From a virus, in IMG/VR virus record IMGVR_UViG_3300042879_001768, positions 1 through 26,918 of that record: 26,918 nucleotides of DNA; one strand, given 5' to 3'. The stretch's first letter is position 1, and each line of letters begins with the position of its first letter. Below the pieces are notes generated by a model. That model did no database searches. It worked only from the letters and a program-made list of their open reading frames with translations, and had not been told where the DNA came from. A program made the position numbers and the translations under genes. This document shows, piece after piece, positions 7,001 through 11,430 of this stretch.

Positions 7001-7429
7001 CTAATGTGGAGCATCTTTTTTGTTTTTTGTGTATTGATTATGATGTGGTGAATATAACCGAGTGTGTTCTGATTTAGATAAGCATTCTAAATTTTCAATT
7101 CTATTGTCATCCTTTTTACCATTGATGTGGTGAATATCAAATCCAATAGGTATTTTACCTCTTTCATTTTCCCATACATACCTGTGCATTAACTTTCTTT
7201 CATTAGTTGTTAAACTATAATAACCATTTGCTCTTAAAGTAAATTTCTTATTATCATAGAATTGCACTGGTTGAAAGTTAGGTCCTCTTAACTTAAATCC
7301 TCTTTGCTTAAATGCCTTAAAAACACATTGCCTTGAAACTCCTATTTTTTTAGCAACTTGTTCTAAAGACAATCCAAACAAATAATCTTGATAAGCATCA
7401 TCATAAATTAGTTTTTTTCTTTGTCCCAT
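7001..7429 (-). CDS. HNH endonuclease with N-terminal helix-turn-helix
   Basis: The 142-aa protein has a helix-turn-helix segment, GLSLEQVAKKIGVSRQCVFKAFKQRGF (about 19-45), then a HNH core with MHRYVWENERGKIP (81-94), DIHHINGKKDDNRIENLECLSKSEH (99-122) and the His/Asn metal ligands H100-H101, N109, N113 and H122. This is the architecture of free-standing phage homing-type HNH endonucleases, which cut DNA near their own insertion site. It is markedly A+T-rich (7201-7260 has 13/60 G+C) against the adjoining methyltransferase, suggesting it moved in recently. Its stop overlaps the methyltransferase start by 14 bases. A dyad with a -7-like TACATTTG lies just upstream. Confidence 0.85.
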   Translation of the reverse strand: MGQRKKLIYDDAYQDYLFGLSLEQVAKKIGVSRQCVFKAFKQRGFKLRGPNFQPVQFYDNKKFTLRANGYYSLTTNERKLMHRYVWENERGKIPIGFDIHHINGKKDDNRIENLECLSKSEHTRLYSPHHNQYTKNKKDAPH

Positions 7430-7442
7430 ACTTATATTTTAT

Positions 7443-7458
7443 GTTTACAAATGTAAAC
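7443..7458 (-). promoter_or_regulatory. Dyad GTTTAC-N4-GTAAAC with a -7-like element before the HNH gene
   Basis: A 6-bp perfect inverted repeat with a 4-base centre lies 14 bases upstream of the HNH start. On the minus strand it contains TACATTTG (7455-7448), matching TAnnTTTG. The nearest upstream TTG is about 25 bases away, longer than the ideal spacer, so promoter strength is uncertain; the dyad could be an operator on it. Confidence 0.4.
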
Positions 7459-7475
7459 CATAATTATTAGATAAC

Positions 7476-7670
7476 CTAATCAAGATATAACGCTCTTTTA
7501 TTCGGGTTACTTGAATCGTTCCCAATCTTCGATGGCAGGGGAAACATCAACTGGAACTGCTTTTCCGGCACCCATGCACCGCCAATGTAACGGTACCATT
7601 TGCCTTCTTTAAGCATAGCAGTAGTGTTAAGTCGGATGTCTTTGTTGCGGAGGTATTGGTGGATTGTCAT
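7476..7670 (-). CDS. Hypothetical protein (64 aa)
   Basis: A short frame from ATG 7670 encodes MTIHQYLRNKDIRLN followed by EGKWYRYIGGAWVPEKQFQ and a Pro/Ser/Asn-rich tail. A TTG nine bases upstream (7679) could also start it. The Trp/Tyr-rich centre suggests a small folded domain; I do not recognise the family. It lies after the terminator that closes the SSB-like gene and before the A+T-rich HNH gene, so it may depend on read-through. Confidence 0.45.
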   Translation of the reverse strand: MTIHQYLRNKDIRLNTTAMLKEGKWYRYIGGAWVPEKQFQLMFPLPSKIGNDSSNPNKRALYLD

Positions 7671-7677
7671 GTGGTAC

Positions 7678-7707
7678 AAAATTAAGGGGAAGGTATAACC
7701 CTTCCCC
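7678..7707 (-). terminator. Intrinsic terminator after the SSB-like gene
   Basis: An 8-bp perfect stem (7686-7693 with 7700-7707, GGGGAAGG/CCTTCCCC) with a 6-base loop begins seven bases after the stop at 7714. On the minus strand it is followed by TTAATTTTG, a weak T tract. It should reduce, perhaps not abolish, transcription into the downstream genes. Confidence 0.7.
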
Positions 7708-7713
7708 GTGTGA

Positions 7714-8004
7714 TTAAAAAGGTAAAGAATCGGAATAGTCCGGTGTTACTACCTTATTCTCGGCTGATTGTACCTGCTTATTTTCAGCAGGTGCTTTGAA
7801 GTTGCCAATGTAGGTAGCTTTGTTTCCGGCTTCCCTTTCATCTTTGGTTTGTTGTACCTGGATGGATCCGATGTTCTCATAGCGGTCAGGTACATCATTT
7901 ACCCACAGTTTAACATTGAGATACTTCTTTCCGTTTTTCCCTTCGGTTATTTTCTCCTTTGGGATGTCTGACAGGCAGATGCTGCCATTGTAATAATTAG
8001 CCAT
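7714..8004 (-). CDS. Single-stranded DNA-binding-like protein
   Basis: The 96-aa product starts MANYYNGSICLSDIPKEKI and has a Lys/Tyr-rich beta-strand pattern (KKYLNVKLWVNDVPDRYENIGSIQVQQTK). After a flexible linker it ends in DYSDSLPF, an acidic tip closing in Leu-Pro-Phe like the DDIPF tail by which bacterial SSBs recruit partners. The body is shorter than a classic OB-fold SSB (about 110 aa plus tail), so the call rests mainly on the tail, the context beside a RecT-like gene, and strand pattern. It would coat single-stranded phage DNA during replication or annealing. An intrinsic terminator follows directly. Confidence 0.6.
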   Translation of the reverse strand: MANYYNGSICLSDIPKEKITEGKNGKKYLNVKLWVNDVPDRYENIGSIQVQQTKDEREAGNKATYIGNFKAPAENKQVQSAENKVVTPDYSDSLPF

Positions 8005-8040
8005 AATAAAGCCGGATGTCGGTTGCCGGTGCCGTTAAGA

Positions 8041-8126
8041 GCCATGTATGGGAGTCGAACCCATATCCTCCCAATTAAGGGAACGTTACCATTTGCAGTA
8101 TTCATTCCTGCTTACGCCAACATGGC
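8041..8126 (-). tRNA. tRNA-like element, isotype not assignable
   Basis: On the minus strand the ends GCCATGT and ACATGGC form a perfect 7-bp acceptor stem (8 bp if the flanking A-T pair is counted). Immediately inside the 3' side is a canonical T arm, ATGGG-TTCGACT-CCCAT. The 5' part TGGCG..AA..GG resembles a D arm. The middle of 55 bases would suit a long-variable-arm tRNA, but no good 5-bp anticodon stem with U33 appears; the best hairpin (TTCC-CTTAATT-GGGA) would show UAA with a poor context. No CCA is encoded. It could be a divergent, degenerate or tRNA-mimicking RNA. It fills the gap between the genes at 8135 and 8004. Confidence 0.4.
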
Positions 8127-8134
8127 TGCCGTGC

Positions 8135-8608
8135 TTATTTCAACGTAACTGCCACACTTGTTGTGGAAGATTTACTCGGTGGATAATGTGTTTCAAGTTC
8201 GCCATTATCACCATAAAGAAGTACCTGCACTCCTGCTGCCGGAAGTCCTTTGTGGTATGTTTCAATGGCTTTGATTTCGGCTTCGATTGCCTTTTGCTGA
8301 TCGTATAGTGCTGCCAATTTACTATTCCCACATCCCGAATAATCATACTTCACCCCCACTTCCCGAATGTCAATCTTCGCAGTTTGGTAGTCGAATGATT
8401 TGCCATAACGCTGCGCTTCATCCAAGAGTATCGCCTTGTATGGTTCCAATCCGGTGAGTTGCTTAATTACTTCCTCCGCTGACTTCAATCGCAGATGCAG
8501 TTCAAGTGGATTGATGCGGCCATTGAGTACTTCATCAAAGATTTCCCGTACAAGTTGTGAGCGTTCTTCTTTCGTTGTGTGGTTGAATTTAATCAGTTCC
8601 ATTGTCAT
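8135..8608 (-). CDS. Hypothetical protein, helical, next to RecT-like gene
   Basis: The 157-aa protein is charged and largely helical (HTTKEERSQLVREIFDEVLN, LRLKSAEEVIKQLTGL). It has a likely coiled coil, LAALYDQQKAIEAEIKAIETY (about 98-118), and a Ser/Thr-rich C-terminus. I do not recognise a named family; similar small proteins often follow annealing-protein genes in Bacteroidota phages, so a recombination accessory role is a guess. The start at ATG 8608 overlaps the RecT-like stop by 20 bases; ATG 8602 is an equally good start. Confidence 0.65.
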   Translation of the reverse strand: MTMELIKFNHTTKEERSQLVREIFDEVLNGRINPLELHLRLKSAEEVIKQLTGLEPYKAILLDEAQRYGKSFDYQTAKIDIREVGVKYDYSGCGNSKLAALYDQQKAIEAEIKAIETYHKGLPAAGVQVLLYGDNGELETHYPPSKSSTTSVAVTLK

Positions 8609-9260
8609 TAGTGTTTAAAAGGTTAAAGGTATTTTGTTGTTCTTCGGTCAGTTGGCACTCTGTTCGCACCCAATCATACACGGTTACGGTACTGCCTTTG
8701 ATACATTCGCCATCTTGTATCTTAACGAGTGCTGACTGGAATTGATCGTTGGTGAGGATCCTTTTAGTAGGTTCTGCATCGGGCAGCGTTGGGAACTCCA
8801 TTTCTTCGGGAACGTACACCGGCCCTGCAAACACATCGGGAGTGTACCACTTTACACCGTTAGACATGGCCCGTGCGAATAGCATATTGCGTGGGAATCT
8901 CTCCAGGTTCTGTGTACCGGCTTTCTTGGCTTCTTCAATAGTGAAGGTGCTATTGCCGATAAGTTCCTTGCCCTCGTAAAAGTCAATAGAGCATTTCTTA
9001 TCGGTTTGTTCGATTACCCGGTAGTTGTACTTACCGGATGCCTTTACCATTGATGCCATAATGCCGGCCCCTATGGTTGGCTTACCTTTAATGATGTGGA
9101 TGCCCGACATTGCGGCAAAAGGTGCTATACCCAACTCGGCACCTGCTTGGATTTTAACGATTGCTTGAGCTGCTGACTTGATGTCGGGGAACATTCCCGA
9201 TTCTGCGAATGCCTTACCGATTGACATTATCTCGGTGGCCGTGTGTTTAATTAGATTCAT
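8589..9260 (-). CDS. RecT-like single-strand annealing protein
   Basis: The 223-aa protein has the conserved block of phage RecT-like recombinases: IMSIGKAFAESGMFPDIKSA (about 11-30), AIVKIQAGAELGIAPFAAMSGIHIIKGKPTIGAGIMASMV (about 33-72), NYRVIE, and RFPRNMLFARAMSNGVKWYTPDVFAG (about 125-150). Such proteins anneal complementary single strands in phage recombination. ATG 9260 is chosen because the domain starts there; the frame remains open upstream to 9347, but that stretch overlaps the divergent promoter and regulator gene. It is the first gene of the leftward replication/recombination operon and is divergent from the plus-strand regulator. No clear Bacteroidota promoter is visible for it on the minus strand. 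Confidence 0.75.
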   Translation of the reverse strand: MNLIKHTATEIMSIGKAFAESGMFPDIKSAAQAIVKIQAGAELGIAPFAAMSGIHIIKGKPTIGAGIMASMVKASGKYNYRVIEQTDKKCSIDFYEGKELIGNSTFTIEEAKKAGTQNLERFPRNMLFARAMSNGVKWYTPDVFAGPVYVPEEMEFPTLPDAEPTKRILTNDQFQSALVKIQDGECIKGSTVTVYDWVRTECQLTEEQQNTFNLLNTNDNGTD

Positions 9261-9296
9261 GTTAAATTGGTTTAGGATGTAAAATTGGGGTATTGT

Positions 9297-9327
9297 TTTG
9301 TAATTACCAAATATTTTTGTAGTTTTG
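9297..9327 (+). promoter_or_regulatory. Bacteroidota-type promoter for the HTH-like regulator
   Basis: TTTG (9297-9300), a 19-base spacer and TAGTTTTG (9320-9327) match the consensus. A second -7-like TATTTTTG overlaps at 9312-9319. The ATG of the regulator is at 9342, leaving a leader of only a few bases. Confidence 0.65.
9307..9319 (+). promoter_or_regulatory. Operator-like copy 1 (CCAAATATTTTTG) inside the regulator promoter
   Basis: This 13-mer lies in the spacer of the promoter at 9297-9327. It recurs in inverted orientation at 9525-9537 just past the regulator gene, as expected for an autoregulated operator. Confidence 0.5.
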
Positions 9328-9341
9328 TAGAAATATATTTT

Positions 9342-9521
9342 ATGCAAATCAAAGAATTATTACAAGGTCAGCACATCTTTAACGTATCGCAAATCGAAAA
9401 ACAAGCCGGCATCCGCAAGTTAAAAGTGCATGGATGGATAAGGGGCAAGGAAAAACTTTCACCCGATGAGGAATTGAAAATCAAGCAGTTATTAAAAAAT
9501 GCAACAAAATTGCAAAAATAA
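9342..9521 (+). CDS. Small HTH-like transcriptional regulator
   Basis: The 59-aa product MQIKELLQGQHIFNVSQIEK continues KQAGIRKLKVHGWIRGKEKL, a helix-turn-helix-like run: FNVSQIEKQAGI as the first helix and turn, then LKVHGWIRGK as the recognition helix. This resembles mini-Cro or single-HTH phage regulators. It is divergent to the RecT-like operon. Both flanks carry the same 13-base sequence in opposite orientation, one copy in its own promoter and one overlapping the -33 element of the next gene. This strongly suggests that the protein represses or times early genes. The size is at the lower limit for a DNA-binding protein, so it probably acts as a dimer. No enzymatic domain. Confidence 0.65.
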   Translation: MQIKELLQGQHIFNVSQIEKQAGIRKLKVHGWIRGKEKLSPDEELKIKQLLKNATKLQK

Positions 9522-9540
9522 ATCCAAAAATATTTGGATT
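9521..9540. promoter_or_regulatory. Operator-like dyad copy 2 (AATCCAAA-AATA-TTTGGATT)
   Basis: An 8-bp perfect inverted repeat begins on the last base of the regulator stop codon and overlaps the -33 TTTG (9533-9536) of the next promoter. It contains the inverted copy of the 13-mer at 9307-9319. It has no T tract, so an operator is more likely than a terminator. Confidence 0.5.
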
Positions 9541-9565
9541 GTATGTGTGAATAACTTTATCTTTG
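9533..9565 (+). promoter_or_regulatory. Bacteroidota-type promoter for the plus-strand early genes
   Basis: TTTG (9533-9536), a 21-base spacer and TATCTTTG (9558-9565) match the consensus, 20 bases before ATG 9585. The spacer holds TGTGAATAA (9546-9554), the complement of a perfect DnaA box TTATTCACA; a single such match is expected by chance in this much DNA. Confidence 0.7.
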
Positions 9566-9584
9566 TGTAACAAAACCAAAAAAC

Positions 9585-9776
9585 ATGAAAAAGAAAGAAT
9601 TGCTAAAGGAATTAAAAAGCAGCAAAAAGCTATACGCTTATATTACTTACAATGATGGTAACGGTGGATATTTCCAAATGGTAAAATCTGACTTTATTGA
9701 ATCTGTTTCAAAAATGGATGACAACAAAGAGTTCTATAACGTCAGCGTGACAGCAAGCACTATTTACATAGGTTAA
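9585..9776 (+). CDS. Hypothetical protein (63 aa), Lys-rich N-terminus
   Basis: The frame starts at ATG 9585 after an A-rich leader and a strong promoter. The product has a basic helical start (KKKELLKELKSSKKLYAYI) followed by a strand-rich part (YNDGNGGYFQMVKSDF, EFYNVSVTASTIYIG), so it probably folds as a small alpha/beta domain. No family recognised. As the first gene behind the operator-like dyad it is probably under control of the adjacent HTH-like protein. Confidence 0.65.
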   Translation: MKKKELLKELKSSKKLYAYITYNDGNGGYFQMVKSDFIESVSKMDDNKEFYNVSVTASTIYIG

Positions 9777-9824
9777 ATTCAAACGGGGTGCAGCATCCGA
9801 CAAACTGCAATAACCAAAAAAGTT

Positions 9825-10310
9825 ATGAAAAATCTTATTGATATTATTGACATAACAAACGAACCAAATTTAATTGAAAATATTATAACTCATAACCAAA
9901 CCCAAAATCAAATAACCATGACCAAACATTACAACGTCTACTTCCTCGAAACGGAAAGCCGCCTAACAGATGATCTTACCACTCTCGAAGAAGCGGAAAA
10001 TTTCATCGCTACAAAGTGTCCGGGATGGACTCGGGATCAGTTAGCTATTCGGGAAGAATACTGCATCTATGCCCATTCGCAGAGCATCGAAGCATTCAGG
10101 GAACTGCTGCACATGGATCCGACTACCACCTACAAAGTACCTGCTTCCATTTCCGGTACCAATGCCCCCAAAGAATGGTTCAACCATGAATGGTGGTTCG
10201 ATAGTTTGGAATCTGCGCAGCAGTTTATGTCCTACCTGGCGCATCTTTCGGTAACCCTTAACTGCCCTGCAAACATCGAATATAAGGACATGACAATCGG
10301 AATTGTTTAA
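9825..10310 (+). CDS. Hypothetical protein with Trp/aromatic-rich C-terminal half
   Basis: The frame encodes up to 161 aa. The first 31 codons are A+T-rich and of low complexity (Asn/Ile/Thr), whereas from ATG 9918 (MTKHYNVYFLETESRLTDDL) codon use becomes like the neighbouring genes, and that ATG is preceded by the same ATAACC-type leader seen before the next gene. The true start may therefore be 9918 (130 aa). The body has TTLEEAENFIATKCPGW and KEWFNHEWWFDSLESAQQFM, both resembling short loops found in small phage accessory proteins. I do not know the family. It lies in the plus-strand early cluster. Confidence 0.6.
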   Translation: MKNLIDIIDITNEPNLIENIITHNQTQNQITMTKHYNVYFLETESRLTDDLTTLEEAENFIATKCPGWTRDQLAIREEYCIYAHSQSIEAFRELLHMDPTTTYKVPASISGTNAPKEWFNHEWWFDSLESAQQFMSYLAHLSVTLNCPANIEYKDMTIGIV

Positions 10311-10330
10311 CCAATTAAAACCATAAACCA

Positions 10331-10519
10331 ATGACCACTATTATCTTTTCCACGATCAAACAAGCGCAGCAGTACGCTGAAAATTTGGAACTCCAGTATG
10401 AAAAGCACTTAAACCACATCATCTGCTATGATGATTGTGGGGAGATCAGCCATGTGTTAAAGTTCAAAAAAATGTTATCTTTGAACTCTACTCAAGCGGC
10501 TTCTCGCTTTTCATGTTAG
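10331..10519 (+). CDS. Small hypothetical protein (62 aa)
   Basis: ATG 10331 follows the preceding stop by 20 bases and a leader almost identical to that at 9918. The product begins MTTIIFSTIKQAQQYAENLEL and has YDDCGEISHVLKF; its last 14 residues look less protein-like and coincide with a -7-like element and hairpins. Family unknown. An intrinsic terminator starts 14 bases after the stop. Confidence 0.5.
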   Translation: MTTIIFSTIKQAQQYAENLELQYEKHLNHIICYDDCGEISHVLKFKKMLSLNSTQAASRFSC

Positions 10520-10563
10520 GGTTTTTTGGTTTCCCCCGGATGCTATGGCTCCGGGGGTTTTTT
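10461..10563 (+). ncRNA. Possible short RNA between an internal -7 element and a terminator
   Basis: TATCTTTG at 10476-10483 is identical to the -7 element at 9558-9565 and sits in an 8-bp inverted repeat (AGTTCAAA 10461-10468, TTTGAACT 10480-10487). A transcript starting near 10490 would have a small hairpin (AAGCG/CGCTT, 10494-10509) and end at the strong terminator 10533-10563, about 75 bases. No good -33 TTTG is visible, so this is tentative. Confidence 0.2.
10533..10563 (+). terminator. Strong intrinsic terminator in the plus-strand early cluster
   Basis: An 8-bp stem CCCCCGGA (10533-10540) with TCCGGGGG (10550-10557), loop of nine, followed by six T (10558-10563). It separates the genes at 9585-10519 from the membrane and DnaA-like genes, which must rely on read-through, antitermination or a promoter I cannot see. 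Confidence 0.9.
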
Positions 10564-10582
10564 ACCCCATAATTTAATCCAA

Positions 10583-10720
10583 ATGCGTTTCCTACTCAAT
10601 CTACTTGACAATATTGCCTATTTGTTAGTACTACTACTGCTCGGCATTTACCTGCTTATATTCAAAGTACCTGGCATTATTATAGATTTCATTGATGAGG
10701 AAATACTTAACTACGACTAA
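10583..10720 (+). CDS. Small single-span membrane protein (45 aa)
   Basis: ATG 10583 opens a 45-aa product with a long hydrophobic stretch, IAYLLVLLLLGIYLLIFKVP (about residues 11-30), and an acidic tail (DFIDEEILNYD). It is a predicted one-span inner-membrane protein. An upstream in-frame ATG (10526) would place the start within the terminator, so it is rejected. The stop overlaps the next ATG (TAATG at 10718-10722). Function unknown; small membrane proteins in early phage regions sometimes act on host targets. Confidence 0.55.
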   Translation: MRFLLNLLDNIAYLLVLLLLGIYLLIFKVPGIIIDFIDEEILNYD

Positions 10721-10884
10721 TGAAAATATCTTCTAAACTCGTGTACGATGTATATCTGTGCATGGCAAATCAACTTAAAAAAAATGAACGCATACGCAAT
10801 ACCCGGAATCAACCGAAAGCAAACAAATCTAAATTTAGCGGAGTATATTATAGATACCGTAGCAATGGACTGGAACATAGATAG
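10720..10884 (+). CDS. Possible small basic protein (54 aa) overlapping the DnaA-like gene
   Basis: ATG 10720 overlaps the upstream TAA (TAATG) and opens a 54-codon frame, MKISSKLVYDVYLCMANQL and a very basic second half (NERIRNTRNQPKANKSKF). It overlaps the DnaA-like gene in a different frame for 101 bases. The overlap junction is of the type used by real genes here, but no family supports it; only one of the two frames may be expressed in the overlap. Confidence 0.35.
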   Translation: MKISSKLVYDVYLCMANQLKKNERIRNTRNQPKANKSKFSGVYYRYRSNGLEHR

Positions 10885-11110
10885 AGAAAAGCTATTCGAA
10901 CCTACCAGGCAGCAGCGATATGTTATCCCAAGACATATCTGTATGTACCTACTCCGCAAAAAGTTAAAGATGAGTTATTGTGCAGTTGGCGGTATCTTCT
11001 TTCGGGATCATACCTGCATCATCCATGCTCAAAAGGTCATAACCAACTACATTGAATCAAGAGTAGATAACCCTATTAAAATATACCTAAATTCAAAATC
11101 ATGGCTATAA
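10784..11110 (+). CDS. Stand-alone DnaA domain IV-like DNA-binding protein
   Basis: In this 108-aa protein residues 45-82 (RYVIPRHICMYLLRKKLKMS, then GGIFFRDHTCIIHA) match domain IV of DnaA. The pattern is R..vlpRqi.mYL.R, a helix-turn-helix, and the RDHTTVLHA signature, here RDHTCIIHA at 74-82. Domain IV binds DnaA boxes; the AAA+ domain is absent, so it cannot act as a full initiator. It may guide replication, compete with host DnaA for boxes, or repress. ATG 10784 is chosen because the domain family normally has about 40 residues before the signature; a TM-like gene precedes it and the frame is open back to 10748. Confidence 0.7.
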   Translation: MNAYAIPGINRKQTNLNLAEYIIDTVAMDWNIDREKLFEPTRQQRYVIPRHICMYLLRKKLKMSYCAVGGIFFRDHTCIIHAQKVITNYIESRVDNPIKIYLNSKSWL

Positions 11111-11196
11111 TCGCAGCATTTATATTCGTTTTTACTTGCATCCTCGCCTATCAGTTAGGGCAGTATGAGGGTAAGTATGGGAAAGAGGATAAGTAA
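11101..11196 (+). CDS. Tiny membrane protein (31 aa)
   Basis: ATG 11101 overlaps the last ten bases of the DnaA-like gene. The product MAIIAAFIFVFTCILAYQLG is one hydrophobic span followed by a charged tail, QYEGKYGKEDK. It ends head-to-head against the minus-strand HEALH gene: the two stop codons lie in the 12-base palindrome AAGTAATTACTT (11191-11202). Function unknown. Confidence 0.45.
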   Translation: MAIIAAFIFVFTCILAYQLGQYEGKYGKEDK

Positions 11197-11430
11197 TTAC
11201 TTCTCTATCAACCTATAACCTTGTTTCCACAGGACATTAGTCAGTCGCTTTGATTTGCGAATGATAGCGGTTTCCGAATCAGTAGGGTATAGGATATGCA
11301 GTGCTTCATGTATGGTGATCTCTAACCGGTAGCGACCTTTCAGCCGTTCATCAATCTCAATGGTATTGTCATCAATATGCGCAAGGCCATCCGCTTTTTC
11401 CTTCCCCAACTTGCGCCTGACAACTTTCAT
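11197..11430 (-). CDS. Mini zinc-peptidase-like protein with HEALH motif
   Basis: The 77-aa product has ITIHEALHILYPTDSE (about 38-53), in which HEALH (41-45) is a HExxH zinc motif with a likely third ligand downstream, and ends KRLTNVLWKQGYRLIEK. Similar short phage proteins exist, related in pattern to SprT/ImmA-type peptidases but reduced to the core. It may be a zinc protease or only keep the fold. It is the last gene of the leftward late operon and has an ATGA overlap with the phosphoesterase gene. Confidence 0.55.
   Translation of the reverse strand: MKVVRRKLGKEKADGLAHIDDNTIEIDERLKGRYRLEITIHEALHILYPTDSETAIIRKSKRLTNVLWKQGYRLIEK

Larger units (their letters stand above)
5704..7014 (-). 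pseudogene. C5-cytosine DNA methyltransferase interrupted by an in-frame stop in motif IV
   Basis: One frame from ATG 7014 to the stop at 5704 (437 codons) carries all the landmarks of a C5-cytosine methyltransferase. These are motif I LFSGVGGFDLA (about 6-16), motif IV GGFP..CQPYSSAGKRKGK (about 80-98), motif VI GENV (about 122-125), motif VIII NAPHRRDRVWFVA (about 162-174) and motif X IKAAGNAIVPQVV (about 404-416). TAA CTA (6765-6760) sits exactly between P83 and the catalytic Cys, so normal translation ends after 83 residues and the remainder (5704-6762; first internal ATG 6693) lacks motifs I and IV. Without the six bases the protein would be intact. The target-recognition region is repetitive (HPNG and ADTDS units). 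The product would protect or mark phage DNA. It overlaps the HNH gene by 14 bases and shares about 900 bases with another open frame. Confidence 0.8.

Noticed and set aside
4537-7679. Shared 11-mer ATGTGGTACAA before two minus-strand genes (4537 and 7669)
   Set aside because: Only two copies, short, and no regulatory context beyond being near start codons.
8041-8126. Ochre-suppressor tRNA for the stop codon in the methyltransferase
   Set aside because: No loop gives anticodon UUA; the only visible candidate would read UUA codons, so suppression is not supported.
9546-9554. Perfect DnaA box (TTATTCACA on the minus strand)
   Set aside because: About one exact match of this degenerate 9-mer is expected by chance in 27 kb on both strands, and it lies in a promoter spacer; mentioned but not claimed as an origin.
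10526-10720. Longer start for the 45-aa membrane protein at 10526
   Set aside because: It would place coding sequence through the intrinsic terminator; ATG 10583 begins the hydrophobic protein cleanly.
11191-11202. 12-base palindrome AAGTAATTACTT between convergent genes
   Set aside because: It is made of the two facing stop codons and is too A+T-rich and short to act as a terminator.
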